Source: Physcomitrium patens
Lineage: Eukaryota > Streptophyta > Bryopsida > Funariales > Funariaceae
Direction of reading: 5' to 3'
DNA length: 64,000 nt
NCBI RefSeq assembly: GCF_000002425.4
Contig: NC_037253.1
Location: 4,370,576 to 4,434,575 of the forward strand
The translations under genes were made by a program, and so were the position numbers. Below the pieces are notes generated by a model. The model was given only the letters and a program-made list of their open reading frames with translations, was not told where the DNA came from and did no database searches. Positions 1 through 11,444 of the stretch are shown in pieces (within the stretch, counting starts at the first letter, position 1; the number at the start of each line of letters is the position of its first letter).

Positions 1-99
1 TTGTAAAGTCATTACACAATTAATTTTCTCAAAATTAATGTTCAAAGAAACCCTATTAAGTCTGCTCTCAAATCCTACTCTTTGATTTGCCAAAAAACC

Positions 100-340
100 T
101 CCAATTTGTTGTTTGTGCCTCATTTTGTGTCTTAAAGTCTTATTTCGACCTAGGTTGATAATTGGTCCTCTTTGGATATCAAATTTTATCCTTTTTAGTT
201 AATTTTTATTTTAATTAACTCGTAACTTCTTCTTTGATATGTTCATATTCTTTATTTTTTTAATCTACCTTGTTTGGCCTTATTTATGGCCTTACAAAAT
301 AAATAGAAGCCTACTTTGTAAAAAGGTAGCATTTAAATAT
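100..340. repeat. Dispersed repeat, copy 1 (pair with 27.2-27.44 kb)
   Basis: This segment resembles 27200-27440: both contain CAATTGGTCCTCT-like (here AATTGGTCCTCT), TAACTTCTTCTT, a CTACCTT stretch, TTATGG and AAATAGAA blocks in the same order and spacing. The second copy lies inside the leader of the copia element at 25.9-37.5 kb, so this may be a piece of a related element or an independent repeat. No coding potential is seen. Confidence 0.5.
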
Positions 341-469
341 TCAGTTCTACTTTCTTTTGGATTATTTTCTATTTTCTAAGATAATATGCTATAATATTTG
401 AAGTAAGATCTTTTAAAATATAATAGATTCTTCACTTAGTTCACCTATTAGTCGTGTTACATCACAACA

Positions 470-622
470 CTACTCTTTTTAAGAAAAAAATCAATATTAA
501 AAAACTAAATAGTTTGTTTAAAGGTGAATAATTTGTAACCTTCAAAATACAACAATAGAAGTAGAATAATTCATTCACTTCTAAAACAAGACAATAAAAA
601 TGAATTAGGACTCTTGTTAAAC
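470..622 (-). mobile_element. Gypsy element E, untranslated leader fragment
   Basis: Read on the minus strand from 622 downward, this matches the leader that follows the 5' LTR in elements B and C, including the priming-site-like block at 608-622 and the ATTTTGAAGGTT block, down to about position 470. Beyond that the sequence is unrelated, so the element is broken there and no gag or pol follows. Confidence 0.6.
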
Positions 623-1157
623 TATCAAGGACATAAACCTCAAAGCACTAAATTTCTAATATACTCTTATATCACTCGAAAAGACTCAAAAATCACTCAA
701 AAATGATATAATATTAAACTAAAATGGCTACTAGTAAAGACAAGAAGATTAGAAAGTCTTAAAATAAGAAAAAAGACTAAAAAAGCATTAATAAGAATAA
801 AAAAGGCTTCACTCTTGCCTCCATATATATTCTTAAACAAGAGTAATATAGTGATGTCTTAAAGGAACTCCAAATTATATTGACTTTATTAAAAATAGAC
901 ATATATTTTAACTTGCAAAGTAAGTTTTTTATATGTATGCCACATAGTTAGCTTATTTTGTAAGCTATCAATACGTGGTTAACTTGTTGACTAAATCTCT
1001 AATCTATCAATCAACTACAAACATATATAAAGTCAAAGAAACGTCTATGAAGCTTCTAGAAAGCTTTTCTATAAAATATTATAAAATAATTCTATTTTTA
1101 TATACTTCTATTTAATTATATAAGTAAATATTAAAATAAATATGTTTATCCATGATA
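623..1157 (-). mobile_element. Gypsy element E, LTR (minus strand)
   Basis: On the minus strand this is an LTR of the family seen in elements A, B and C. It begins TATCATGGATAAAC, carries the paired GCTTTCTAGAAGCTTC block, the TTGGCC/TAAGCTAACTATGTGG-like region, a TATATATGGAGGCAAGAGTGAAG promoter-palindrome region and ends CCTTGATA. It is about 535 bp against 550-560 bp in the better copies. It is old (many transitions and small indels), and only this LTR and about 150 bp of leader remain in the window. Confidence 0.75.
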
Positions 1158-1189
1158 TATATTTCATAGCTTATACTTTACACTCTTGT

Positions 1190-1400
1190 TTAGTCTTTGA
1201 ATATTTCTTTGTAGATTCTTTATTATATTAATTTTATTTTTTGGCCCTTGATTGTATGGCTTATCTATAATTTGGTTCTTCTATATTTTAAATATCAATT
1301 TTTGAACTACTAGAAATTTACCTAATATAATATTCTTTAGGTGGCAACTTATTCTATTTCTATTTTTGTTTATTCACTTTAATACTCTCACTTTGTTAAT
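1190..1400. repeat. Dispersed repeat, copy 1 (pair with 19.92-20.11 kb)
   Basis: The blocks TAGTCTTTGAATATT, TTGGCCCTTGA, GGCTTAT, ACTACTAGAAATTTA and a final GATAACTT/GGCAACTT recur in order at about 19915-20110. Neither copy has coding potential. The repeat abuts gypsy element E here and lies downstream of truncated gypsy element C at the other site, so it may be part of a larger repeat that these elements entered. Confidence 0.5.
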
Positions 1401-2520
1401 GATCAAAAGCTTTTAAAATCTAATGAATTTATTATATTAATATATTAATTTGTTTTTTTATTAATATATTTTATGCATATCTTTCACTAATATATTAATA
1501 AAAAAATAAATAAGAATATCTTTTGTTGTACAATACTTCATGTCAATCACTTCTATTTTACTCTTTCATCTTATGAAGTAATTATAAATGTTAATATACT
1601 TAATTCTTGAATAATACTTTATATTCTTTGCAAGAGCAAGGAATTTTTGATTATTAAACTTCATTGAGGTTGCTTCCAATTGCACAAATCCAATGTCTTT
1701 TAAAACTTATCTTAAACCAATTTTTTTCTATAGCACCATGATTTGGTATCATATACTTTGTCTTTATTATGGACCTTAAAATTTTTGGTTGTTTCTTATA
1801 ATTTTGTGAGTCTTGTCAATGTAATTTTATTATAAGATTGGTTAAAAATATATTTTTGGATCATTTCATTGTAAAAATATTAAGATTAGAAATTTCTTTT
1901 GATTATTTAAGTATTTATAAGAATTTTAAAGTATTTATAAATTATAAAAATCTTATTAAAAGAAAAGTTATAAAAATAGAATCTTAATAAGTCTTAAGAA
2001 TAATTATCTTAATTGGTTTAGTATTTTTACTTATTATTAATTATTAAATATTAATTATTGAGACTAATGACTTTATTGACTTCTTATTTATATGTATCAC
2101 TTGTAAAAATCCTATCAATGATTAGTTAGTAATAAGAAGAAGTATGAAAAAGAACTTCATGTCTTTTTAGTTGATTATATAAAAAATAAGATTTTTAATA
2201 AATTCAAATTGATTTTATTACTATAAAAAATTATTAAAGTAAGAACGTATAGCTTTAAATAGATATTAGTATTATAAAAATATTTTAGAATTTTTTAGAA
2301 TTTATTTAGAATTTATTTAGAATTTTTAGGAATTTTTATAGAAGATTTCAAGACCTTAGTAAAATTGAGTTTGATTACCTTAAGAGCTAGTATGAAGAAA
2401 TAGAACAAGATTCAAAGGAAATACGAGATATCTAGGCTAATTGGGTGTTTTTAAATACCATAGTAAAGTCAAAAATATAAAAATATTAGTTTTATTAATA
2501 AGAAGTAGGAACACCAACAG
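1400..2520. other. AT-rich stretch, no gene seen
   Basis: No open frame, RNA gene or recognisable element is visible. A short run of about five degenerate TTTAGAATTT units lies at 2281-2335. The rest is simple AT-rich sequence that may be decayed repeat DNA. Confidence 0.6.
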
Positions 2521-2524
2521 CTAG

Positions 2525-2710
2525 TCAAGTCTTTGTAGAAAGAGAGGTGCACAAGTCCCACATGGATTGTAAGACCTTAGATATATGTAGGAAAATAAGA
2601 CTAAGGCCTTGCGGTTTTTTTAAGAATCCATATGCACTACTTATGAGCCTTAATGATGCTCGAACTCTTAATCTCTTAAGCAAGTTATCCTTGAGGTAAA
2701 CATTATTCAT
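2525..2710 (-). other. Short minus-strand open frame, unrecognised
   Basis: A 61-codon open frame that is slightly richer in G and C than its surroundings. The peptide is basic and leucine-rich with no motif I recognise. It lies where the 3' end of the minus-strand copia element (3.1-14.2 kb) would be expected, so it may be part of that element's tail and not a gene. A 23-nt poly-T run follows at 2930-2952. Confidence 0.25.
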
Positions 2711-3089
2711 TTAATTTTTTTATTATTTATATTCTATCTTTAACCTATTATAACTTATTCATAATAACTTCAATTTATATGTTTTTATATCATTGAAAAA
2801 ATAAAAAATCATCTATCTAAAAATATTTTTTATTTTTTACTTTTACTTTTATTTTTTATTAGGTAAAAACTAGTAAACAAACTATGACTAGTTTTGTAGT
2901 GTATAATTACTTCATTGCACTTATTTCAATTTTTTTTTTTTTTTTTTTTTTTGTTCTTATTCTTGCTACTTCCACTTCATACCAATAATTATAAGAAACT
3001 CTTAATTTAGGCCATTTTGTAATTTAGATTGAAGGATGAATATTATCCTCATAAATTCTATCAAATTACTCCTATTTTAATAAAAAAAT

Positions 3090-3390
3090 ATATTTCATTT
3101 TTTATCTTCTATTATTTACATCTCTAATCTATTTTTTATCATAATAATTATATAAAGCAATGTTATCTCCTTCAAAGTATAATTTGAAGTGTAATTTACA
3201 TATTAAGTACTTCATCATCTTTTTGATGGTTGTCTAATGTATTGATCTAGTCTTTGGCATATGTTGATTCACATCACTCATTGCATATGTAAAATCCATT
3301 AATGTATCAACTATTATATATATAAATAAACCTACTATTTCTTTATATAAGACATCTTGTATTTGACCTTCAACTTTAATAAAGTCTTCA
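3090..3390 (-). pseudogene. Copia element 1, end of reverse transcriptase (decayed)
   Basis: The minus strand encodes a degenerate match to the C-terminal part of Ty1/copia reverse transcriptase: YKEIVGLFIYI, then DFTYAMSDVNQHM, then MKYLICKL, corresponding to the family pattern of PYREAVGSLMYL, RPDIAYAVS and the ILRYLKGT block. It is in the same orientation as, and downstream of, the copia pieces at 4.9-5.6 kb and 12.0-14.2 kb. A foreign segment of about 1.5 kb separates it from the preceding reverse transcriptase part. Confidence 0.65.
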
Positions 3391-3399
3391 TCCATTATT

Positions 3400-4930
3400 G
3401 TGTTGTGGTTTGGCTACCATGTGAAAATAATGTGTTTATATATTTAATACACAATATACTAGAGAGTATGGTAAAAGCCGTGTTAGTAGATTTTTGTTGG
3501 TTTTTGGATGTGAATAGATTACTACATCAAAAAGAGGTTGTTTAAAAGGACTTCTTTTAGAATTTATATAACTTTATTTTCTTTTGATAGAGACTTTGAA
3601 TTTGATCTTATTAGTAATTTTTAAATATTAAGAATCACCTTTGTTAGATATTGGTGACCCTTAAAGTCTTATTTTGCTTCTTTTATATAATGTTTAGAAC
3701 ATATATTCTGTAAATCTTATAAAGAAAAGAATTAAAGAGGAATTTTGGTAGCAAAAATAGCAATTAGGGCACCCATATGAATGAATAGAGATGGATGATA
3801 TAAACCTCCATTTCTATTGGTCAAAAATCATGACCAATGGGCTTCAAGGAAGCTGCCCAAGGCCATATTAGGAATTAGGATTACACTTATAAGCTATTCG
3901 AGCATTTGAAGGCTAAGATTAGGAAGTTCAGATTTTTTACTATGATTTTGGTAAAATTTTTGAATCAATTGGAGTTTTTATGAAAGAGATATAGGCACTC
4001 AAAGTCGAGGTGTTAATTTTGTACCTTCTGCCACTCTTTTGGACATAATACACGCATACAAATAGTAACAAAGGATTGGTGATAAGAATTGAAGAGAACA
4101 CTTTTTTAACTATAATTTTGGCATACTATTTGATAGATTCTAAGTTGGAATGAAGGAGATAATGGAGGTTGAAATTAGTACTTGCAAATCTTAAGGTAGT
4201 AAGTGACCTAATTCACTAGTAGTTGTGTTTTGAGCTATATCTTGAGTAATTTGATAATATTTTGGCTCAAAATTTCCAAGAATGTGTGTAATTGTGTTAA
4301 TAAACTTTATGTATGAGTTTTATAGCATTTAGATTTTGGATTTATGAGATATTAAGAAAATAGTATTCAGGTGGTTATGAATTAGGGTTTGAAGTACCTG
4401 CTAAGATTTTAAAGATGCCAAACGATCGGTAGCAACTTTACAGTTGAATTTTTTTGTAGTAATGTTTAAAGATAAGTTCTATATTATCTATAAATTTGAC
4501 AAATACTGAATTTTTGGATCGAGAGATATGAATTTGTAAAATTTAGGAAAAACAAAACCTTTGCAAGAAAAATATATTTTGAAGGTATTTTATTATGATT
4601 TAAGCATTTTATACAAAGTAAAGGGATTTTTTGGAAGTCAAGACTTTATATATATATAAAAGATGGATATATGGAGCTATGGTTAAATTTTGATATAAAG
4701 ATGAGTTTTGAAGAGGAGGTTATTAATATTCTTTGGAATTATTGAAAATCTAACTTACTAACAAATGGTTAATTATGATTTGGTATAATCAAGAATGTTA
4801 GGAAATTCCTAGATATTTTAGAAAGTTTTATGTATAAACCTTCTTAAATATAAAAGATTTTTCTAATACAATATCTTTTTAATATTGTAGTATTTATTTG
4901 TCTTCTATTTTAAAGATTAAATAACTTATT
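3400..4930. other. Unidentified segment interrupting copia element 1
   Basis: The copia reverse transcriptase reads up to about 4950 (minus strand, the FNIKECKSIEIS region) and resumes at about 3390. In the family these two motifs lie only some tens of codons apart. The 1.5 kb between them is therefore probably another insertion. It has no long open frame and no terminal repeat that I can define. Confidence 0.45.
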
Positions 4931-4939
4931 GGAGCTTGG

Positions 4940-5614
4940 TCAATAAGTTAAAACTAAATTCTCTACAGCTAGGTACCTAATGTATTTCCAGATAAAAAAC
5001 CATGCAATATGACTCTGTAACCTTCAACAACTTTAAATTAGCTTTCATAGATATTTCAATAGACTTACATTCTTTGATATTGAAATATTGAAATATTTCT
5101 TTAATATACTTGGTTTGGCTCATTATAATAGTTTTTTAGGATAATTTCTTAGAAATTCTAATTTTAAATAATTGTAAAGTTTTTTCAAATCACTTACATT
5201 ATATTATTTTTTTAACTTTAGCTTCAATCATCTATCATCTTTAAAATATTGATTAAGGTGATTAAATTATCAATATAAGGCATGAAAATAAAAATAAAAT
5301 TATTTCATTGCATCACATATATGGAATAATTAGTCTTATTCTTTATAAATTTTTCACTTACAAAGAATATATCAATATATTGATATCATATCATTGGTTA
5401 TTATTTGAGCCTTTACAAAGATTTCTTTAACTTTCAAATAAGATTTTATTTATTTTATTCAAAAAATCTTTGAATTTAATCTATGTAGATTTTTTTTTTT
5501 TTAATTCTCTAGTTAAGAAAGTTATCTTCATATTTATTTAATGCATCACTAAATCCATTACTGCTTTTATTGCCACAATAATTTTGATGGTAGAGAATTT
5601 GGCTAAAAGAGCAT
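4940..5614 (-). pseudogene. Copia element 1, middle of reverse transcriptase (decayed)
   Basis: The minus strand from 5614 downward encodes LAKFSTIKIIVAIKAV and INMKITFLTREL, which match the copia blocks PVAKFTTIR...ALAA and QMDVKTAFLHGEL. Further down a degenerate YVDD region and a YIKEIFQYFNI-like block can be followed. Many stops and frameshifts are present. The reading joins directly to that at 12010 across gypsy element A, which entered this gene at the duplicated ATTAC. Confidence 0.7.
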
Positions 5615-5619
5615 ATTAC
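5615..5619. repeat. Target-site duplication ATTAC, left copy (element A)
   Basis: ATTAC directly precedes the 5' LTR of element A and is repeated exactly after its 3' LTR at 12005-12009. A 5-bp duplication is typical of Ty3/gypsy integrases. Confidence 0.9.
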
Positions 5620-6179
5620 TATCACGGACATACTCATGTAAGCTAGTAATTACATATATAAATATGTAGAAGTAAGTAAAAGTAGATAAAAGTAAGTTAA
5701 TTCTATAGTATTTGATATGAAAGCTTCCTAGAAGCTTCATAGACACTGCTTTGACTTCATAGGTGTCTTTAATTGACTTTTTGGATTAGAAACGTGGTCA
5801 ATAAGTTGGCCATGTACCATACATATTCTTAGCTTGAAGACCAAGCTAACTATAAGGCCCACACATAGAAAAAGTTGTCTTGTAAGTCAAGGCATGTATC
5901 CTACAAAGTCAACACATATTGGAGGTCCAATAAAATATTGCCACGTAGCCCCTAGTTAGACAGTATATATAGAGATAAGAGTGAAGCTTTCTTCACACTT
6001 CTCAACTCCTTTCTTGCTTCCAGTCTAGTTTCAAGAGTCTTCATATTTTTTAGTCTTTGACAATAGCCATTCTAGTTTTTCTTTCAATATACATACTTAT
6101 TTATTTATATTTTGTTACCTTTCTTTGAGTGAAGGCTCACTTGTCTGAATTGCTTTTCATTGAATTCTTATCCTTGACA
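5620..6179 (+). repeat. Element A 5' LTR
   Basis: The LTR begins TATCACGG (TGTCACGG in the better-preserved 3' LTR of element B) and ends CCTTGACA, so the canonical ends are TG...CA. A TATATATAG box lies at about 5964-5972, followed by a degenerated palindrome GATAAGAGTGAAG/CTTCACACTTCTC. The U3 part carries several TTGAC/GTCAA cores. The last 130 bp (U5) are clearly different from U5 of elements B and C. Confidence 0.93.
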
Positions 6180-6194
6180 GATTGACAAGAGTAC
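6180..6194 (+). promoter_or_regulatory. Element A putative primer-binding site (self-priming type)
   Basis: Directly after the LTR the sequence is GATTGACAAGAGTAC. It does not start with TGG, as a site for a tRNA 3' end would. Its core TTGACAAGAGT is the exact complement of ACTCTTGTCAA, found about 30 bp downstream of the TATA box in the related LTRs of element B. See the finding on self-priming. Confidence 0.5.
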
Positions 6195-6391
6195 ACTTAC
6201 AATATCAGAGCTTTGTCTTATCTTAATTAAGAGTGGATTACCCCTATTTTTTGATAAGACAAAAGCATATTAGAAGTTGCGGATTACCCTCTTCTAAACT
6301 GATATTGTCCTTAATATTTTCTTTGTTTTCAAGTCCTCTCTTCTATTTGACTTGAGTGATATTAGACATCTTCTTTTTTCTAAGTATTATC

Positions 6392-7395
6392 ATGGCAGAA
6401 CTTGTCAAAATGAAGAGTGCAATGGCATAAATATAAGAGCAATTGAAAGAATTAATGCTTGCAATTCATCAACTCAATTTACCACCACAAAGATCAACAA
6501 GATTGGCAGGAAGTGAAGATATAGAAATGATTGGAGCTGCTTCAACATCTGCACCAAATCATATTCCTTCTCCTATGGTGGAACATCCTTCCAGTGTTAG
6601 AAAATCAAGAAATGTGCTACCCGAGAAGTTTGATGGCACCAGATCTAAGTTTTGAGGATTTATCAATCAAGTGTAACTTGTGATTGAACTTCAACCCCAA
6701 AGCTATCTAACTCCAAGATCATAAGTTAGATTCATTGGTATGCTTCTTTCAAGTTCAGCACTATCGTGGTTTTCATCTTTTCTTGAACAACAAGATCCAA
6801 TATTCGATAATTTAGAGGCTTTTTTGATGGAGTTTCGATCCATGTATAGAGAACATGATGCAATTCGTATTGCAACCAATAAAATCTGTATTTTACAACA
6901 AGGCAATCAATCAGTAATGTTGTATGCTGCATAATTTTGACAACTTGCAACTGATATCAAGTGAGATGATGCTACACTTATTAGCCAATTTCTCTACGGA
7001 TTACAATATGAGATAAAAAAATTAATGCTCAACTTACCTGATCCTCAAAAATTGAGTCAAGCAATTGACTTTGCTGTGAAGTGCAACAATCACCTTTTGA
7101 ATTTCGATCTGAGAATCATACAAGTGGACCTCAATGTAACTATAATTCAATAGGAACACCAATATCTCTTCAACACATACATTCAAAAGTAGAGGATATA
7201 CAAATTGATACAGTACGTTTCAAACCTCTTATTGAACAAGAAAAGACTCATCGTCATCAAGAAGGATTATGTTTATATTGTGGAGAATTAAAATACACTG
7301 CTCAATAGTATCCAAAGAAATGTCGCAACCAAAAAATGAGGAACATGGCTGTCAAAGAAGACAATATGTCAAAAAATGAGTTTGTCTAGCTACAA
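6392..7395 (+). pseudogene. Element A gag pseudogene
   Basis: From the ATG at 6392 a frame broken by several stops encodes a gag-like protein. A segment near 6620-6960 contains PEKFDGTRSKF and SALSWFSSFLEQ, typical of the retrotransposon gag domain. A zinc-knuckle remnant CLYCGELKYTAQ appears near 7270, in which the expected His is Tyr. The N-terminal 80 codons are unlike those of element B. The capsid-like product would have packaged the element's RNA; this copy cannot make it. Confidence 0.8.
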
Positions 7396-10300
7396 TAGGG
7401 ACCGTGCGGCTGGAACCTTACACAACATCTAATAAAGGTCGTATTCTTTCTTTAGAATCCTCTCCTTATTTTATATTAAATATTATTTTAGGACCTAAAC
7501 ATTATAAAGCCTATGCCTTGTTAGATTCAAGAGCCTCACCATATTTCTTATATGAAGAATTTACTAAAAAACATAGCATATCTTTAGTAAAGAAAACTAA
7601 ATCTGTTCATGTAGAAGTCATAGATGGTCGTCCATTGTCTTCTGGGGATATTACTGATGAAATCCTTCCTATAGAAGTAATAAGCAATGGTCATAATAGC
7701 TTTGTAGTATTTAATATCATTAGATCTCCCGCTAATCCAGTTATTTTAGGTTTATCGTGGTTAAAAAAATACAATCTTCAAATAGATTGGATTTCCCGAA
7801 CTCTTACTTTCTCTAAAAGTATAACTAATAGTATAGTTAATCAAGTAGAGAGTCATAAGTCCAGTTCAATTAAATCCGTATTTATAAGTGTAAAAGCTTT
7901 CTTGCATGTTGTTATGAAAGAATCACCACATATTATTTATGCCACACCTGTTTCTACTAGTCGAAAGACTTCAAGTGGCATTCCAAGCCAATATCAAGAA
8001 TTTCAAGATGTATTTGAAAAAAAAAATGCGGATACACTCCCGGAACATCGTCCCTATGATTGCTCAATTGGCCTTCAAGAAAGAGCACAACCGCCATTCG
8101 GATCAATCTACAGTTTATCACAAAATGAGTTGACTCAACTCAAGAAGTATATTGAAGAAAATCTAGTCAAGAATTTCATACGCCATTCTTAATCTCTGGC
8201 AGGAGCTCCAATTCTATTTGTGAAGAAAAAAGATGGATCATTGTGGATGTGTGTTGATTATCGAGGATTCAACAAGATTACTATCAAAAATAGGTATCCA
8301 CTACCTTTAATATTTACACTTCTTGATCAGCTGAATCAAGCTAAGATCTATACAAAAATAGATCTCCGGGGAGCATACAATCTAGTATGCATCAAAGAAG
8401 GAGATGAATGGAAGACTGCGTTTTGAACTAGGTATGGACATTTTGAATACAACATCATACCTTTTGGACTTACAAATGCACTAGCAGCTTTTCAACATCT
8501 AATGAATGATGATTTTTGAGAGTTTTTGGATGATTTTGTGGTCTATTATCTAGACGACATCTTAATCTATTCTAAGAATCCAAAAGAACATGAACTTCAT
8601 ATTCGTCATGTATTATAAAAAATAAGAGATGCAGGATTCTATGCCAAAATAGAAAAGTATATATTCTACACTACTCAAGTCAATTTCTTAGGTTATATTA
8701 TTTCAAATGATGGACTTATGATGGATCCTAAGAAAGTTCAAACTATTATAGATTGTAAGATCCCAAAAACGGTAAGAGATGTCAAATGCTTTTTGGGATT
8801 TGCCAACTACTATTGGTTCTTCATCAAAGACTTCTCTCGAGTTGCAACTCCACTTACACGTTTGACTTGTAAAGACAAACTCTAATGGAATGAAGAAGCG
8901 AAAGATACTTTTGAATCTTTGAAGACATTTGTTTTTGCACCAAACTTGTATCATGTTGATTTTTCCAAAGCATTCTTTATGGAAACAAATACATCAGACT
9001 TTGCTTTGGATGCGATTTTGTCACAAATGGGAACAAATGACAAACTTCATCCAATAGCCTTTCATTCAAGAAAATTCTCAACAGCAAAAATCAATTATAA
9101 GATCCATGACAAAGACCTTTTTGTAATTGTGGATTCTTTTCAAGAATGGCGTCATTATCTAGAAGGCGCTTCCAGTCGAGTCACCATGTATACAAATCAC
9201 AAGAACCTCAAGTATTTTATGTCAACACGCATATTAAATCATCGTGAAGCTTATTGAAGGATGTCTTTATGAAGATTCAAATTCAACATCACTTATCGAT
9301 TAGAAAAATAATAAGGTTTGTTCGATGCCTTATCTAGATGTTCTTATCTTGCACCAAAAGAAGGAGATGTAGCTTTTGAGCAATAAAAAACAATTCTCTT
9401 GAAGCTGGAGAAATTTCATCTTTGAGCAATAAAATCAATATTGAGTGTTGATTTAACTTTTCTCAAGCAAGTCCAGTTAAGTATGTCTTCAGACCCTCTT
9501 ATTCACGATATCAAGAATAATTCTTCTAAATCTCATGATCCCTCTAAATTTGAGTTCAAGAACAACCAACTTTATTTCGAAGGATGCCTATATGTTCCAG
9601 AAGGAGAAGCACATTTACGTATTCTTCAAGCTCGTCACGACTTTTCAACAGCAGGATATTTTGGATACAATAAGTCTTTGAAGTTGATATCTAGGGATTT
9701 TTGGTGGTTTCAAATGTAGAAGGCAGTCAAAGATTTTGTACAATCATGTGATGTTTGTTCAAGATTAAAAACTCCTCATCATCGATCTTTTGGACTTCTT
9801 CAGCCATTATCCATTCCAGAACAATCATAGTCTTCTGTTTCTATGGACTTCATCATAGATCTTCCAATCTCAGGTTCTTGTGACTCTATATTTGTGATAG
9901 TAGATCATTTTACTAAGATAGCACATTTTGTACCATCTACAAAATCTATCATAGGTGAAGAACAGCTAAGTTTTTTTTGATAATATCTATCGCTATCATG
10001 GATTATTCAAGGATATTATATTAGATAGGAAAACTCAATTTGTATCAAGATTTTGGCAGACTCTTTTCAAGATTCTAAAAATGGATATAAAACTATCTTT
10101 GGTATTCCATCTTCAAACTGATGGATAAACGGAGCGTGTTAATCAAATTTTGGAGCAATATTTAAGATGTATCATTAACTACCAACAATATGATTGGACA
10201 ACTCTTTTGCCATTGGTATAATTTGCTTACAATGATACAGTACCTTCTTCTACAAAAAAAACACCTTTCTTTGTTAATTATGGTTATCATCCATGACTTG

Positions 10301-10887
10301 ATACTTTTGTCTTTTCAAAAGTTGATAATCTTGTTGCGAAAGATTTGGCGATTCATTTATCAGAGCTACATGCAACGATGAAGGCGCAGTTTAAAGAGGC
10401 TCAAGGATAATAAAAGGTTAATGCGGATGTCTATCAAAAGGAACAACCACCATTCCTCTTGGGTGATAAGATATGGCTACTTCGTCGCAATATCAAGACC
10501 ACTCGTCCTTGTGACAAGTTGGACTATTGAAGGCTTGGACCATTTTTTATTTTTACACAAATTAATCCACTTGCATATCCTTTATATCTATCGGAGTCAA
10601 TAAAAATTCATCTAGTATTCCATGTATCTCTTCTTGAACCATACAAGACAGTGGACATATCAAGAAGATGACAAGCTCCACCTCTTCGTATAGAAGTGGA
10701 CAATAATGAAGAGTTTGAAGTAGAAGAAGTCTTAGATTCAAAGCGGCATCGAAATAAATTAGAATATCTTATCCATTGGCACGGATATGATATTAGTGAA
10801 CACACATGGGAGCCAATAAAGAATCTTGCAAATACAACAAAGGCGATGGAGGCTTTTCATCGATGACATCCATCAAAATCAAGATGA
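7396..10887 (+). pseudogene. Element A pol pseudogene (PR-RT-RH-IN-chromodomain)
   Basis: The domains follow in order. Protease: LLDSRASPYF near 7521, with Arg in place of the Gly of the DSG motif. Reverse transcriptase about 8200-8900: [18 protein letters not shown] and YYLDDILIYSKN, with the YLDD catalytic pair intact. RNase H about 8919-9257. Integrase about 9441-10500: an HHCC-type zinc finger ending in SCDVCSR, then VSMDFIIDLP and VIVDHFTKIAHF. C-terminal chromodomain about 10690-10860: EEFEVEEVLDSKRHRNKLEY and HTWEPIKNL. A dozen or more stops (mostly TAG, TAA and TGA where TGG, CAA or CGA is expected) and a frameshift near 9968 break it. Confidence 0.9.
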
Positions 10888-10981
10888 AAACCTTCTTTAT
10901 AAAAGAAACAATATCTAGGCAAGATAACGTTCTACTTTCAATCCTTGTTTGTAGCTTCTTTGTAGTTGTGACGCTCAGGAG

Positions 10982-11403
10982 ATGGAGAATCAATAACCAG
11001 CAGATTCGACTCAAGAGCCTTCATTTGCTGACCTATCAAACGAGACATTACAATTGTCACAACCTTCAAGATGACGCAATCGAGATGAAGATCTTCAAGA
11101 ATGACATATTATTCGTCGAATAGATGGCGAGATACAACGCATTTGGTATCACGATTTGAGAAAGGACTCCTGATGTTTGGTGATTTGACTAGAAGTGGAA
11201 CAATTCCTGATGGTGTTTTAAATGTTCTATTCGAAGGAAGTTATGAAGGCCTCAACAATGATCAAATAATTGGATGGTCTTCCGGCCTTGATATGGGATA
11301 CTACCAATAGTTGAGAGGCCCTATCAATCATCTTCGAAGAGAACAAAGATCAGTGTATGTGGCGAATATAATTCATCGCATCATAGATTTCCTCAACATA
11401 TAA
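10982..11403 (+). pseudogene. Element A extra ORF after pol (unknown product)
   Basis: A frame starting MENQ with an internal stop at the fifth codon begins 95 nt after pol and runs to a stop just before the purine tract. It matches a 140-codon frame at the same place in element B. Recognisable blocks are PADSTQEPSFADL, RIWYHDL, SGTIPDGVLNVLF and RREQRSVYVANII. A single-base deletion near 11199 relative to B shifts the frame. I recognise no domain; it may be an accessory protein, or a former part of pol. It is not the usual architecture of plant chromoviruses. Confidence 0.6.
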
Positions 11404-11430
11404 TGACCGCTCCTTATGGAACTCGTCCCT

Positions 11431-11444
11431 AAAAGGCAGGGTAA
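11431..11444 (+). promoter_or_regulatory. Element A polypurine tract
   Basis: AAAAGGCAGGGTAA lies directly before the 3' LTR. Its position is that of the plus-strand DNA primer site; element B has AGAAGAGGAAGTAA at the equivalent place. Confidence 0.7.

Noticed and set aside
6200-6211. TATCAGAGC 20 nt after the 5' LTR of element A, like a tRNA-Met 3'-end priming site.
   Set aside because: It matches only 9 of 12 bases, lacks TGG, is too far from the LTR end fixed by the target duplication, and is absent from B, C and E. The block directly after the LTR is shared by all four.
6392-10887. An integrated virus such as a pararetrovirus as the source of the RT-bearing sequences.
   Set aside because: Integrase, chromodomain, LTRs and target duplications identify LTR retrotransposons, and no movement or envelope gene is seen.
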